Assembly: GCF_000585395.1 (NCBI RefSeq)
Contig: NZ_KK073875.1
Span: 1,454,407-1,518,406 of the forward strand
DNA from: Saccharibacillus sacchari DSM 19268
GTDB lineage: Bacteria > Bacillota > Bacilli > Paenibacillales > Paenibacillaceae
DNA: 64,000 bases
Reading direction: 5' to 3'
Shown here: positions 44,958 to 54,167 of the stretch, one piece after another
Position numbering within the stretch: position 1 is the stretch's first letter
Layout: each line of letters opens with the position of its first letter
Notes under the pieces: model-generated
The model's database searches: none
Told to the model about the DNA's origin: nothing
The model's input: only the letters and a program-made list of their open reading frames with translations
Made by a program: the position numbers and the translations under genes

Positions 44958-44980
44958 CCCGCCGGAGCATCCGGCAGGCT
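44958..44980 (-). terminator. Intrinsic terminator after the phosphate transporter gene
   Basis: A 10-bp GC-rich stem (gcctgccgga / tccggcgggc on the minus strand, one mismatch) followed by seven T. It lies about 20 bases beyond the PiT stop and ahead of the lipoprotein genes. Confidence 0.8.
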
Positions 44981-45001
44981 TTAACTTTATGAGACAAGCT
45001 A

Positions 45002-45991
45002 CTAGAACAACAATTTGAAGATCAATCCCGACATCACCGCAACGATCGGAATCGTAATAAACCAAGCTACGACGATTCGGCCGGCCATTCCCCATTTCAC
45101 GGCACGGAAGCGCTTAGCCGCGCCTACTCCGAGGATCGAGGAAGTTGCCGCGTGCGTCGTACTGATCGGCAAATGCAGCAATGTTGCCGTGAAGATAACG
45201 GAAGCGGAAGACACGTCGGCCGCAAAACCGTTCATCGGCTCGATTTTGAAAATTTTCGTACCGAGCGTCTTGATGATTTTCCATCCGCCTACCGAAGTCC
45301 CGAGCGCCATCGCCGTAGCGGCAGCGAGTTTGACCCACAGCGGAGGCTCAAGCGAACTCCACTGGTCGGCCGAAATCAGCGCAAAAGTCATGATGCCCAT
45401 CGCTTTTTGCGCATCGTTCGTGCCGTGCGCGAACGATTGAAGCGCCGCCGTCAAAATCTGCATCGAGCGGAAGCCCTTGTTCACCGTATGCGGGCTGCGT
45501 CGGCCGAGCGTCCATTTGAGCACCATCATAATGATGTAGCCGACGACGAACGCGATCAACGGCGAGAATATCAAGGCTTCGACGATTTCGAGGAACCCTT
45601 CCCAATTCACACTGTCCGCGCCTGCCCCGACGAAGACGGCACCGGCAAGCGCACCGATCATGGCATGTGAAGACGAAGACGGAATGCCGAACCACCAGGT
45701 CGCCAGGTTCCAGATAATGGCCGCGATCAGCGTAGCGATCACGATCTCGATCCCGTTATCCAGCTTGGTGGGGTCCGCGATGCTTCCCCCGATCGTTTTG
45801 GCGACGCCGGTGAAGGTGATCGCCCCGAGGAAGTTCATGATGGCCGCCATCAAAATGGCGGTACGGGGTTTCAGTGCGCGAGTGGATACGGACATCGCGA
45901 TCGCATTGGCCGTATCGTGAAATCCGTTAATGAAGTCGAATGCGAGTGCAAGAAAAACGACCACCGCAAGGACGATAAAAGTTGTTTCCAT
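45002..45991 (-). CDS. pit: PiT-family inorganic phosphate transporter
   Basis: A 329-residue low-affinity phosphate:cation symporter. The N-terminal signature DFINGFHDTANAIAMSVSTR and the C-terminal half's SFAHGTNDAQKAMGIM are the two PiT repeats, with about 9-10 membrane helices. ATG at 45991 (METTFIVLAVVVF) gives the usual start; the frame extends upstream but without family resemblance. It follows the DUF47 gene by 175 bases on the same strand, the standard arrangement for PiT with its PhoU-like partner. Confidence 0.93.
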   Translation of the reverse strand: METTFIVLAVVVFLALAFDFINGFHDTANAIAMSVSTRALKPRTAILMAAIMNFLGAITFTGVAKTIGGSIADPTKLDNGIEIVIATLIAAIIWNLATWWFGIPSSSSHAMIGALAGAVFVGAGADSVNWEGFLEIVEALIFSPLIAFVVGYIIMMVLKWTLGRRSPHTVNKGFRSMQILTAALQSFAHGTNDAQKAMGIMTFALISADQWSSLEPPLWVKLAAATAMALGTSVGGWKIIKTLGTKIFKIEPMNGFAADVSSASVIFTATLLHLPISTTHAATSSILGVGAAKRFRAVKWGMAGRIVVAWFITIPIVAVMSGLIFKLLF

Positions 45992-46166
45992 AGTATTTTG
46001 ACCGCACGAAGAAAGACGGCTTCGCTGCATCCGCAGTCTTTGCAAATGCCGTGCCGCTGTCCTTTTACGAAATTGCTGCCGATCGATGGACAATGCCCCC
46101 GCGCGAAAGCCGAATTCCGGAAAAAGCGGTCTTGACCTCCTTTAGCCCTAAAATGGCAGGCTCCGC

Positions 46167-46781
46167 TTAGGAGTTGCTCATAATGATGGTTTCCAGAATA
46201 TCGGCAACATCTTCGCAGTTGTCGGTCGTCGTCTCGAGACGCTCGTAAATTTCTTTGCGTTTGATCAATTCGATCGGGTCGCTTACCGTCGCAAAAAGTT
46301 CCGTGATACAGGTACGCAGCAGCTGATCGCCTTGGTTCTCCAGATCGTTCAGGCGGATCGTGTACTCGCGAATCGCCAGCAATTTCTTCTGCGACAACAG
46401 ATGAATCGCCTTCTGAATTTCGTAAGCCGACTCGCGCAGAATCTCGCCGAACTGAATCATATATTGGTCCGGCTGGCCCAGGTTGTACATGTAGAAACGC
46501 GAAGCTGTCGCTTCCAGTCCGTCCAATACATCGTCAAGCGTGGTTGCCAGCTTCAGGATGTCGTCTCGCTCAAGCGGGGTGATGAACGTCTTATTAAGCT
46601 CGGTAATGATGGTATGCGTAAATCCGTCACATTTGGATTCATAATCTTTCATATCTTTGACAAAGACATTAACGTCCTTCAGATCCGCTACATGCTTGGA
46701 AAAGTAGTCCGCGGCTTGTACGATCGTGTCCGCCATGTCTTCGAGTGTTTGAAAGAAAATATCCTTCTTTTTTGCACGCAT
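46167..46781 (-). CDS. DUF47 family PhoU-like protein (Pit accessory regulator)
   Basis: A 204-residue all-helical DUF47 protein, the PhoU-like partner of PiT transporters. Recognisable parts include the N-terminal KKKDIFFQTLEDMADTIV and the metal-binding-like ERDDILKLATTLDDVLDGLE. ATG at 46781 has AAAGGGG seven bases upstream. It is the first gene of the DUF47-pit unit and probably controls or couples transport. Its upstream region has a TAAAAT -10-like element and TTACA-rich sequence. Confidence 0.9.
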   Translation of the reverse strand: MRAKKKDIFFQTLEDMADTIVQAADYFSKHVADLKDVNVFVKDMKDYESKCDGFTHTIITELNKTFITPLERDDILKLATTLDDVLDGLEATASRFYMYNLGQPDQYMIQFGEILRESAYEIQKAIHLLSQKKLLAIREYTIRLNDLENQGDQLLRTCITELFATVSDPIELIKRKEIYERLETTTDNCEDVADILETIIMSNS

Positions 46782-47115
46782 TTTAAAACCCCTTTTCAAA
46801 TTTTCAAAACCAAAAACGGGCAAGGCTTTGAAGTCGCTTCTACGACCTCCATCATTTTATCACAACGATGTAAGGGATTAAAGAAAACTTATGCCGATTT
46901 TCACACTGTTTTTACATGAATATCGACTATTTTTAACAAAAATCGCGTTCATGCTGCTGTTCGGTCTTATTTTTGAGTTCCGGAACTCTTCAAGTCCTGA
47001 TTTCACTTTACAGTCCGTTCATGAAATGAACCTTAAAAAGACAACGCACTTGAAAAGAAAAACAACAAAAAAACCGGAAGCTCCAAAGCTACCGGTCAAT
47101 TGTAAGCGGTGAAAA
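46782..47115. other. Intergenic region upstream of the DUF47-pit unit
   Basis: A 334-base gap. On the minus strand taaaat at about 46858-46863 with tttaat 17 bases further up is a candidate promoter for DUF47-pit, and several ttaca-like motifs nearby could be Pho boxes. The right end holds the terminator at 47073-47096. No gene is supported. Confidence 0.4.
47073..47096 (-). terminator. Intrinsic terminator after a gene remnant
   Basis: A stem accggtagct / agcttccggt with one mismatch and a 4-base loop, followed by seven T on the minus strand. It lies directly past the stop codon of the remnant at 47116. Confidence 0.8.
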
Positions 47116-47204
47116 TCAAGCAGCAAGAGCATCTACTAGACCCTTGCCTTGCAAATTGATTGCATCACGGATCACGTTTTCAAAAACGAAACCGTCCGTA
47201 TTAG
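47116..47204 (-). pseudogene. Probable 3' remnant of a lost gene
   Basis: On the minus strand a coding-like tail of about 28 codons reads TDGFVFENVIRDAINLQG, continues GKGLVDALAA and stops at 47116, right before a strong terminator. There is no start codon with a ribosome binding site; upstream it runs into a duplicated piece of the hydrolase gene end. It looks like the C-terminus of a deleted gene. I do not recognise the protein. Confidence 0.45.
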
Positions 47205-47271
47205 ATCGTCCAGTGCTGCCAATAGCCTTGGCAATTCTGCACGATACGTTAAATCGTCCAGTGCTGCCAAT
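47205..47271. repeat. 19-bp direct repeat at the hydrolase 3' end
   Basis: The sequence atcgtccagtgctgccaat occurs exactly at 47205-47223 and 47253-47271, separated by 29 bases. The right copy includes the last codons of the alpha/beta hydrolase (QHWTI, stop). This is the footprint of a short duplication or of a past insertion/deletion event. Confidence 0.75.
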
Positions 47272-48064
47272 CGATCTCGCTCTTATGCCGATCCTGAAGC
47301 CAGCGCTTCGTAATATCGAGCAGTTGGCGACGGTGCGGGCCGGATGAATACGTATGGTCGGCCTGGAAAATGATCTCCTTGTCGCAACGGGAATCTTCGC
47401 GCGTCCAGAACAGCTTTTGATAGAGGAAAGCGTAATCGACCGGAATGACGTCATCCGACGTTCCGTGCACGACCAACACATCGCCGTAGAATTTCCCGGC
47501 TTCCTGGAACGGCTGGAACGCACCGAGCGATTCGAAGAATACCGGCGTGAACGAGTAACCCAGGAAATCGGCGCTGCCGGTGCGAACCGATTCGTCGTAA
47601 CGCTCACGTCCCGTAATTTTCACGATATCATTGAAGGGATAGCCCACCGCCGACCACAATGCCAGACTTTTCACCCGGCGATCCCGCACAGCAGTCAACA
47701 GCGCGACCGCTCCGCCAAGACTGTGTCCGATCAGCGTCACGCGGCTGGGATCAATGTCGGCGCAGGTCATCGCGTAATCGAGCACCGTGCGCGTCTGAAG
47801 AATCATCGACTCTATACCTTCTTCGCCGTAAACGCCATCACTTTCTCCGCACCCGATATAGTCGAAACGGACAACCAGTTGCCCTTCGGCAGCCAGCTCG
47901 CGAGCCGTCGTGACGAACAGCCGATCTACACCGATCCGACTCCCCACAAATCCGTGGCAAATGACCGTTAACGGAAGACGTCCCTCCGGGCTTTCGGATG
48001 TCGGGTAGTGAATCGTAGCGGTCAAATCGTGTTTGTCGTGGCGGATCAGAATCTGGCGTTCCAT
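47249..48064 (-). CDS. Alpha/beta hydrolase (esterase/lipase-like)
   Basis: A 271-residue alpha/beta hydrolase. The oxyanion-region motif is CHGFVGSRIG (about residues 36-45), the nucleophile elbow is LIGHSLGGAVALL (Ser near residue 115), an acid follows in VVHGTSDDVIPVDY, and the catalytic His is probably in QADHTYSSG near residue 236. It resembles feruloyl/cinnamoyl-ester hydrolases in layout. There is no signal peptide, so it acts in the cytosol. ATG at 48064 has GGAGG eight bases upstream. Its last 19 bases are duplicated downstream. Confidence 0.85.
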   Translation of the reverse strand: MERQILIRHDKHDLTATIHYPTSESPEGRLPLTVICHGFVGSRIGVDRLFVTTARELAAEGQLVVRFDYIGCGESDGVYGEEGIESMILQTRTVLDYAMTCADIDPSRVTLIGHSLGGAVALLTAVRDRRVKSLALWSAVGYPFNDIVKITGRERYDESVRTGSADFLGYSFTPVFFESLGAFQPFQEAGKFYGDVLVVHGTSDDVIPVDYAFLYQKLFWTREDSRCDKEIIFQADHTYSSGPHRRQLLDITKRWLQDRHKSEIDWQHWTI

Positions 48065-48280
48065 AGCAGCAGCCTCCCTAGTTTTTAATCCCTAGTTAAT
48101 TAGTATGAATTATTCTTATCTTACGCGTGCAAGGTTCTTTTGTCAATTCCGAGTTTATCACATGGTTTTATTAAAAGATTCAGATGTTCCGTCGCCCGTA
48201 GACCGTCTTTCAGGATTACGCTATGCTAGAGTGAGTACGCATACACCTTGAAAAGCATGCTTGCTTGGGAGGAACCGCTA

Positions 48281-48928
48281 TTGAGCCATTACCGTTACGG
48301 CGTGCTGAAGGCCCGGGCGATTCGTTCGATTCACGGGTTCGGCAACCAGCCGCATTTTCATATCTGCTTGCAAGACGATCGCGGAACCCGCTACCGGGCG
48401 TCGATCAATATCAAGTCCAAATCCTATCCGTCCGAGCTGCTCTACTGGATCGGCCCTTGTGCGCCTGAAGAGAACGAAGCTTTGAAGGCATTGCCCGGCG
48501 GATTTACCCCGATCGAACATCCTCTTCCGGTGAGCGGGCTGGATTTCATCCGCCGTCCGCTGTTCCGCCAAGAAGATCTGGTTCCGCTACCCGCGAGCCT
48601 GCCCGGACCGGATAATGATTTGAACGAAAAAATCGTGGCTCTCGTCGATACTGCGGTTCTTGCCAATGGAGATCTGTATGTATTCGGAGATGCTTGGGGC
48701 CCCGAGGCCGGAACGCCTGACTACTACTTCGGCTTCCGGCCGGGTCGCGGTCTGCACAATATTCATATGAACCAGGGCAATGCCCGTCCTTTTCACGGCG
48801 ACAACGGCATATTTCGGGACGGAGCGATTCTGGTGCATTTTGCCGAGGAAGATCATTGGATCGGGCTGTTTCTCGCCTTTCAGTCCCAATCATGGGAGAC
48901 GGACGAACAAGGACACGATCTAAATTGA
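48281..48928 (+). CDS. DUF2278 family protein
   Basis: A 215-residue DUF2278 protein: YGVLKARAIRSIHGFG near the start, HFHICLQDDRGTRYRASIN, and the C-terminal HNIHMNQGN and DGAILVHF patterns with several conserved His residues suggest a beta-rich fold and perhaps metal binding. The start is TTG at 48281, supported by GGGAGG nine bases upstream; earlier codons in the frame lack a site. The function is unknown in general. The gene is followed 37 bases later by a membrane protein gene and may be co-transcribed with it. Confidence 0.82.
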   Translation: MSHYRYGVLKARAIRSIHGFGNQPHFHICLQDDRGTRYRASINIKSKSYPSELLYWIGPCAPEENEALKALPGGFTPIEHPLPVSGLDFIRRPLFRQEDLVPLPASLPGPDNDLNEKIVALVDTAVLANGDLYVFGDAWGPEAGTPDYYFGFRPGRGLHNIHMNQGNARPFHGDNGIFRDGAILVHFAEEDHWIGLFLAFQSQSWETDEQGHDLN

Positions 48929-48965
48929 GGATTGTTACTTTTGCAGAAATAAGGGGATGTTAAAT

Positions 48966-49607
48966 TTGAGCGTCAGAAAAAAAATCCGCGAGATCAACTC
49001 GATCCGCGATCAATTGAGCAAGAAAAACGCGAACTACTTCGATGAAGTGATTGTTCATATCCGGTCAAGCCGGGTTCAGGAGGACAGCGGCGAGGAGTGG
49101 CTGCTTGCGCGCGGACAAGAACTGCTAACGGCGCAGCAGCGGGGGCAAACGGCGGTTAAATTGTTCGGGGAGAATCCGATCGCTTTTGCGGAAGCCGCGA
49201 TCGAAGGACTGCCGCAGCGCAAAGCCGCGCAAACCGTCCGCCTCTATGTGCTGGCCCCCTGGGTCGCGTTAAGCTGGACGTTTTTGATCCTCGGCCTGTT
49301 CGCTTTGTTCATGGAGGATGCCGAGACCGTAAGCCTGGGCATGCTGCTGATCGTCGTACTGGGAGCGATCGCCTTGGTCGAAGTGTTGATGCGGCTCACC
49401 CGGCGCGATCCGGAAGAAGGCGTTCCGGCGCCGCCGAAATTCAATCTGCGCGGCATCGGAGCTTCGCTTGCGGTGCTGATTGCAATTGGCGTTGTCGGGC
49501 TGCTGCTACAGCGCGTGCTGCCGGTCGTTACGGTTCCGTACTGGCTGAGCCTTGCGATTGCGCTGGTTGGATTTGCCGGACAGTTCGTGTTGTTGCGGAG
49601 AAGATGA
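48966..49607 (+). CDS. DUF1129 family membrane protein
   Basis: A 213-residue protein with a soluble N-terminal part (VRKKIREINSIRDQLSKK, then YFDEVIVHIR) and four hydrophobic segments from about residue 95 on (WVALSWTFLILGLFALF, GMLLIVVLGAIALVEVL, GASLAVLIAIGVVGLLL, YWLSLAIALVGFAGQFV). This layout is that of DUF1129 proteins. TTG at 48966 is chosen because AAGGGG sits nine bases ahead; ATG at 48957 is too close to that site. Role unknown. It ends at a bidirectional terminator shared with the convergent DeoR-family gene. Confidence 0.78.
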   Translation: MSVRKKIREINSIRDQLSKKNANYFDEVIVHIRSSRVQEDSGEEWLLARGQELLTAQQRGQTAVKLFGENPIAFAEAAIEGLPQRKAAQTVRLYVLAPWVALSWTFLILGLFALFMEDAETVSLGMLLIVVLGAIALVEVLMRLTRRDPEEGVPAPPKFNLRGIGASLAVLIAIGVVGLLLQRVLPVVTVPYWLSLAIALVGFAGQFVLLRRR

Positions 49608-49616
49608 TCGATATGG

Positions 49617-49650
49617 AAAAAGCGCGTTCGGAATATTCCGGCGCGCTTTT
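49617..49650. terminator. Bidirectional terminator
   Basis: A long stem (aaaaagcgcg with cgcgctttttt, continuing cggaatattccg) with T-runs on both strands. It separates the convergent DUF1129 and DeoR-family genes. Confidence 0.88.
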
Positions 49651-49654
49651 TTTG

Positions 49655-50437
49655 TTATTCGTTTTCCAAAACTTCGTTCCCGCACACTAACGTCACCCCC
49701 CGCCTGCGCAAAAATTCCACCCATTCCTCCGCAGGCTGTCGATCCGTCACCACAAAATCAATCTCGCCGAAGTCGAACAACCGGATAAAAGCCAACCGAT
49801 CGAACTTCGAATGGTCCGCAAGCAAAATGGTCTTATTCGCCTGACGGCGCATCAACAGCTTCAATTCGCTCTCCGCTTCGTTCGAATCGCAGATGCCTCC
49901 GTTCATGGACAACGCTTTGCACCCGAGCAGAGCCACGTCGGCGTTATACCGTTCAATCGTACGCGAAGCGTCCGGACCTACAAAAGAGCTGGTCGACGCC
50001 CCCAAGGTCCCTCCCGTACCGATCAATCGATGGCCGGATTGCTGGAACGCGGACAAGGCGACGAGCGAGTTCGTAATCAGCGTCAGGTTCTCCCGCCGTT
50101 CGGCCAACATCCGCAGCGTCTCGAAAGCTGTCGAACTCGTATCCGCCATGATGCTGTCTCCGTCATGGATCAAGTCGAGCGCATATCCGGCGATGATCCG
50201 TTTGGCTTCCAGATTGAGGTCATGCCGACTCGCATAGGAAGGATCGCGGTTGGTCGGAGCACTCAGCACCGCGCCGCCGTAATTTTTCTGCGCCACGCCT
50301 TCTTTTTCTAACTTATCCAGATCGCGCCGCACCGTCTCCTCGGATACGCCGAACTCCAGCGCCAGCGCCGATACCTGCACCTTTTTATTCCGATACAATT
50401 CATTGATGATCCATTCCCGCCGCTGCTCCGCTTTCAT
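49655..50437 (-). CDS. DeoR/GlpR-family regulator of the fucose operon
   Basis: A 260-residue DeoR-family repressor. The N-terminal HTH is KVQVSALALEFGVSEETVRR (residues about 20-40), followed by the typical DLDKLEKEGVAQKNYGGA. The C-terminal sugar-phosphate-binding DeoRC domain includes IMADTSSTAFETLRM and LLGCKALSMNGGICD. ATG at 50437 is chosen over the GTG-region starts upstream. It is divergent from fucI across 328 bases that hold several aaccaca-type repeats, its likely operators. By context it represses L-fucose genes and is released by a fuculose phosphate; this is an inference. Confidence 0.88.
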   Translation of the reverse strand: MKAEQRREWIINELYRNKKVQVSALALEFGVSEETVRRDLDKLEKEGVAQKNYGGAVLSAPTNRDPSYASRHDLNLEAKRIIAGYALDLIHDGDSIMADTSSTAFETLRMLAERRENLTLITNSLVALSAFQQSGHRLIGTGGTLGASTSSFVGPDASRTIERYNADVALLGCKALSMNGGICDSNEAESELKLLMRRQANKTILLADHSKFDRLAFIRLFDFGEIDFVVTDRQPAEEWVEFLRRRGVTLVCGNEVLENE

Positions 50438-50490
50438 TTTGCATCCGCTCCCCAAGAAATAAGTGGTTTTACCGTATCACGAAAACCAAG

Positions 50491-50573
50491 AAACCACAAT
50501 TATTTCACCATTAAAAAGAATAAAAATCAACAAAACCACAAAATAAACAAGATTATATGTGGTTTATTTGTTG
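50491..50573. promoter_or_regulatory. Candidate operator repeats between the DeoR gene and fucI
   Basis: Two direct copies of aaaccacaa-type sequence (50491-50505 and 50533-50548) and one inverted copy (tgtggtttatttgtt, 50559-50573) lie in the divergent region; a half copy gtggtttt is at 50463-50470. The inverted copy overlaps the fucI -35. Tandem and inverted repeats of this kind suit a DeoR-family repressor. Confidence 0.55.
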
Positions 50574-50599
50574 ACTTTGATATTGCGTGCTTTTAAGAT
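50571..50599 (+). promoter_or_regulatory. Predicted fucI promoter
   Basis: TTGACT (50571-50576), a 17-base spacer and TAAGAT (50594-50599) form a good sigma-A promoter about 165 bases upstream of the fucI start. The -35 overlaps a candidate repressor site. Confidence 0.65.
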
Positions 50600-50765
50600 G
50601 AAGAGGAAAATAAAAACAGTAACGGCCTGCGCATACCACTCCACTGTCACGCGGCCTTCTGCTTCAGTCATTTGTTGTTGCCGTGCTCGATTTTTTGTAA
50701 GCGTATACTTCTATCGAAAATATGAAGTTCAGCAGTTTTTCATCCAAATCCCGAGGAGGAACATC

Positions 50766-52544
50766 ATGTCATCCACCGTGATCAAGCAATATCCCAAGAT
50801 CGGAATTCGCCCGACCATTGACGGAAGACGCAGAGGCGTACGCGAATCATTGGAAGAGCAAACGATGGGCATGGCGCAGCGAACCGCTGCATTTTTACAG
50901 GAAAATCTGCGTTATCCCGATGGTTCGCCCGTAGAATGCGTCATCGCGGACAGCACGATCGGCGGCGTGGCGGAAGCTTCGGCGGCAGCGGCCAAGTTCA
51001 AACGCGAAAACGTAGGCGTGTCCATCACCGTGACGCCGTGCTGGTGTTACGGATCGGAGACGATGGACATGGACGCTTCGATCCCGCACGCGGTCTGGGG
51101 CTTCAACGGCACGGAGCGCCCGGGCGCGGTGTACCTGGCGGCGGTACTGTCGGCTTACGCGCAAAAAGGCATCCCGGCATTCGGCATCTACGGCGAAGAC
51201 GTGCAGGATTCGGGCAGCGAAGAGATTCCGGCGGACGTGCAGACCAAGCTGCTGCGTTTCGCCAAGTCCGCTCTCGCCGCCGCGCTGATCCGGGGCAAGG
51301 CTTATCTGTCCATGGGCTCCGTCTCGATGGGCATCGCGGGTTCGATCGTGGACGAGACGCTGTTCCAACATTACCTCGGCATGCGCAACGAATACGTCGA
51401 TATGTCGGAGTTTATCCGCCGGATCGAGGAAGGCATTTACGATCAAGACGAATATGAAAAAGCGTTGGCGTGGACCCAAGCAAACTGCAAGCTCGGCCCG
51501 AACAACAACCCGGAACATCTGGTCATTAGCGAAGAAGAACAGGCTAAACAGTGGGAATTCGTCGTCAAAATGACGCTGATCGCCCGCGACCTCATGGTCG
51601 GCAATCCCCGGCTCAAAGAACTGGGCTTCGAAGAAGAGTCCAACGGTCACTTCGCGATTGCGGGCGGCTTCCAGGGGCAACGGCAGTGGACGGACCATTT
51701 CCCGAACGGCGACTTTATGGAAACGATCCTCAATTCCTCGTTCGACTGGAACGGACGCCGCGCGCCATATATCGTAGCGACCGAAAACGACAGCCTCAAC
51801 GGCGTCGTGATGCTATTCAACCATCTGCTGACCGGCACGGCGCAGATTTTCGCCGACGTGCGCACGTTCTGGAGTCCGTCGGCGGTCGAACGCGTCACGG
51901 GACACAAGCTGGACGGCGCGGCGGAAGGCGGCCTGCTGCATCTGATCAACTCCGGTTCGGCGGCGCTGGACGGAACGGGCGAGCAGCAGATCGACGGCCA
52001 GCCCGCGATCAAGCCGTTCTGGGATGTGACGGACGAAGAAGTGGCGCGCACGCTGGAAAAAACGTTGTTCCGCCCGGCTTCGCAGGAGTATTTCCGCGGC
52101 GGAGGCTTTTCGACGGACTACCTGACGCGCGGCGGCATGCCCGTCACGATGGCTCGCCTGAATCTGGTCAAAGGTCTCGGCCCGGTGCTTCAGCTAGCGG
52201 AAGGCTACACGGTCGACCTGCCGGAAGAGGTGCATCGCACGCTCGACGAACGGACCGATCCGACGTGGCCGACTACCTGGTTTGCGCCGAAGCTGACCGG
52301 AAAAGGCGCTTTCGCCAGCGTTTACGACGTGATGAACAATTGGGGAGCCAACCACGGCGCGATCAGCTACGGACATATCGGCGCCGATCTGATCACGCTC
52401 GCGTCCATCTTGCGGATTCCGGTCAGCATGCACAACGTGGAGGAAAAAGACGTCTTCCGGCCGCGCGTCTGGTCGCTGTTCGGCACGGATAATCTGGAAG
52501 CGGCGGATTACGCGGCGTGCCGGAACTTCGGCCCGCTGTATTGA
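50766..52544 (+). CDS. fucI: L-fucose isomerase
   Basis: A 592-residue L-fucose isomerase, matching the family length (about 591). Characteristic stretches include [20 protein letters not shown] at the N-terminus, [25 protein letters not shown] and the metal-site regions within the C-terminal half ([34 protein letters not shown]). It converts L-fucose to L-fuculose in the cytosol using Mn2+; D-arabinose is a usual side substrate. ATG at 50766 has GAGGAGG nine bases upstream. It is first in the fucI-fucK-fucA-fucU order and is controlled from the promoter above. Confidence 0.95.
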   Translation: MSSTVIKQYPKIGIRPTIDGRRRGVRESLEEQTMGMAQRTAAFLQENLRYPDGSPVECVIADSTIGGVAEASAAAAKFKRENVGVSITVTPCWCYGSETMDMDASIPHAVWGFNGTERPGAVYLAAVLSAYAQKGIPAFGIYGEDVQDSGSEEIPADVQTKLLRFAKSALAAALIRGKAYLSMGSVSMGIAGSIVDETLFQHYLGMRNEYVDMSEFIRRIEEGIYDQDEYEKALAWTQANCKLGPNNNPEHLVISEEEQAKQWEFVVKMTLIARDLMVGNPRLKELGFEEESNGHFAIAGGFQGQRQWTDHFPNGDFMETILNSSFDWNGRRAPYIVATENDSLNGVVMLFNHLLTGTAQIFADVRTFWSPSAVERVTGHKLDGAAEGGLLHLINSGSAALDGTGEQQIDGQPAIKPFWDVTDEEVARTLEKTLFRPASQEYFRGGGFSTDYLTRGGMPVTMARLNLVKGLGPVLQLAEGYTVDLPEEVHRTLDERTDPTWPTTWFAPKLTGKGAFASVYDVMNNWGANHGAISYGHIGADLITLASILRIPVSMHNVEEKDVFRPRVWSLFGTDNLEAADYAACRNFGPLY

Positions 52545-52568
52545 ATCCTCTTTAGCGGGTAGCGTCCT

Positions 52569-54167
52569 ATGGATAAACGCAATCACACACATGCGGAATC
52601 GGAAAACTCTTCTATTAAAAGAGTACTGGCCGTCGATCTGGGCGCAAGCTCGGGTCGGGTCATGCTCGCAAGCTTCGACGGCGTCCGGTTGGAGCTGCGC
52701 GAGGCGCACCGCTTCGACAATGTGCCGATCGAGGAACAGGGTGGCTTGTATTGGGATGTCGAAGGGTTGTTAAAAGAGATCAAAACAGGAATTCGACTCG
52801 CAGCCGCCGAGAATCATCCACTCCTCGGCATCAGCGTCGATACGTGGGGCGTCGATTACGGATGGATCGGGCACGACGGCAAGCTGCTGCGCAAAGCGCA
52901 TCATTACCGGGATACCCGAATGAACAAGCATGCCGCAGCGCTAGAACGCCGACTTCCGCCGAGCGAGCAATTCCAACGGACGGGTAACCAACCGGATACG
53001 ATCAATACGGTTTATCAATGGTTTGCCGATCTGCAAGAAACGCCGGAGTTGCGCGAGCGTGCGTCAGGCATTCTAATGATGCCGGACTTGTTCCATTATG
53101 AACTGTCCGGGGTGAAAGTCTCGGAACGAACGATTTGGAGTACCAGCGGGCTATTGGCGGCGGGTGGGAATGAAGCGGACGCTGTCGTATTGGAGAAGCT
53201 GAATATTCCGTCGGAGCTGATCGCCCCGATCGTCCCCGCCGGAACCGTACTCGGCGAGCTGCGCCCGGATCTGCAAGCCGAGCTGCGCTGCGGACCGATG
53301 CAAGTCATCGCCGGGGCTTCACACGATACCGCTTCGGCGGTGGCGGCAGTTCCTTACCGAGACAGTGCTTTTACGGGGATGGAAAAGGATCAGCCGTCCA
53401 AACAGGGGGAGTCGAAAAAGGCGGATATAGCCGCGTCGGCAGACAGCCCTCGCGAGTACGACGAACCCGCTGTTTATTTAAACGATTCTGCTGAAAGCGC
53501 CGCTTTTATTAGCTGCGGCACCTGGTCGATCGCGGGTATCGAAACGCCGCGTCCGGTGTTGACGCAAGCCGCGTTCGAGCGCGGCTTTACGAACGAAGCT
53601 TGTTACGGCGGCGGCAACCGCCTGCTCAAAAACATCACCGGCCTGTGGCTGCTTCAGGAATGCCGCAGGCATTGGAACGCCGCAGGCGGGAACTTCAGCC
53701 ACGCGGACCTCGTGTCGCTGGCGGAATCCGCAGGGCCTACGGATTCGCGGATCGATCCGAACGATCCGCGCTTTGCCGCTCCGGGCGACATGCCGGAGCG
53801 GGTCCGGCAGTACTGCCGGGATACCGGGCAGCCGGTTCCCGGCAGTCCCGGCGAGATCGCGCGCCTCGTGCTGGAAAGCCTGGCCGACGCTTACGGCCAA
53901 GCGATCGACGAACTGGAAGTCGTCTCCGGCCGCGCGATCGCCGCGGTCCATCTCGTCGGAGGCGGCAGCCGCAACGCGCTGCTCTGCCGCCTGACGGCGG
54001 AGCGTATCGGCCGCGTCGTCATCGCCGGCCCTGTAGAAGCCAGCGCGGCAGGCAGCGCGCTGATCCAACTCGCCGCATTGGGCGAGCTGGATTTCAATAA
54101 GCGGGCAGAAATTATCGAGCGTTCGTTCACGCTACAACGCTTCGAACCGCACGCGCGCACGAACTGA
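52569..54167 (+). CDS. fucK: FGGY sugar kinase, RhaB-like, acting as L-fuculokinase
   Basis: A 532-residue FGGY kinase. Motifs: AVDLGASSGRVMLAS (about residues 21-35) for phosphate binding, GISVDTWGVDYGWIG, MMPDLFHYELSG, SCGTWSIAG (about 316), CYGGGNRLLKNITGLWLLQE, and the ADP-binding HLVGGGSRNALLCRLTA. The sequence is of the rhamnulokinase (RhaB) type, but its place between fucI and fucA points to L-fuculose as the substrate. Residues about 264-310 form a polar Lys/Asp/Ser-rich insertion not usual for the family. The length (532 against about 470-490) reflects this. ATG at 52569 has only a weak ribosome binding site, 24 bases after the fucI stop. Confidence 0.87.
   Translation: MDKRNHTHAESENSSIKRVLAVDLGASSGRVMLASFDGVRLELREAHRFDNVPIEEQGGLYWDVEGLLKEIKTGIRLAAAENHPLLGISVDTWGVDYGWIGHDGKLLRKAHHYRDTRMNKHAAALERRLPPSEQFQRTGNQPDTINTVYQWFADLQETPELRERASGILMMPDLFHYELSGVKVSERTIWSTSGLLAAGGNEADAVVLEKLNIPSELIAPIVPAGTVLGELRPDLQAELRCGPMQVIAGASHDTASAVAAVPYRDSAFTGMEKDQPSKQGESKKADIAASADSPREYDEPAVYLNDSAESAAFISCGTWSIAGIETPRPVLTQAAFERGFTNEACYGGGNRLLKNITGLWLLQECRRHWNAAGGNFSHADLVSLAESAGPTDSRIDPNDPRFAAPGDMPERVRQYCRDTGQPVPGSPGEIARLVLESLADAYGQAIDELEVVSGRAIAAVHLVGGGSRNALLCRLTAERIGRVVIAGPVEASAAGSALIQLAALGELDFNKRAEIIERSFTLQRFEPHARTN

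Noticed and set aside
46891-47112. A 73-residue plus-strand frame upstream of DUF47
   Set aside because: No ribosome binding site and it runs through the promoter region and a terminator.
47116-47607. A 163-residue minus-strand frame overlapping the hydrolase
   Set aside because: Most of it is a shifted frame of the hydrolase. Only its last part outside that gene looks coding, and this is reported as a gene remnant.
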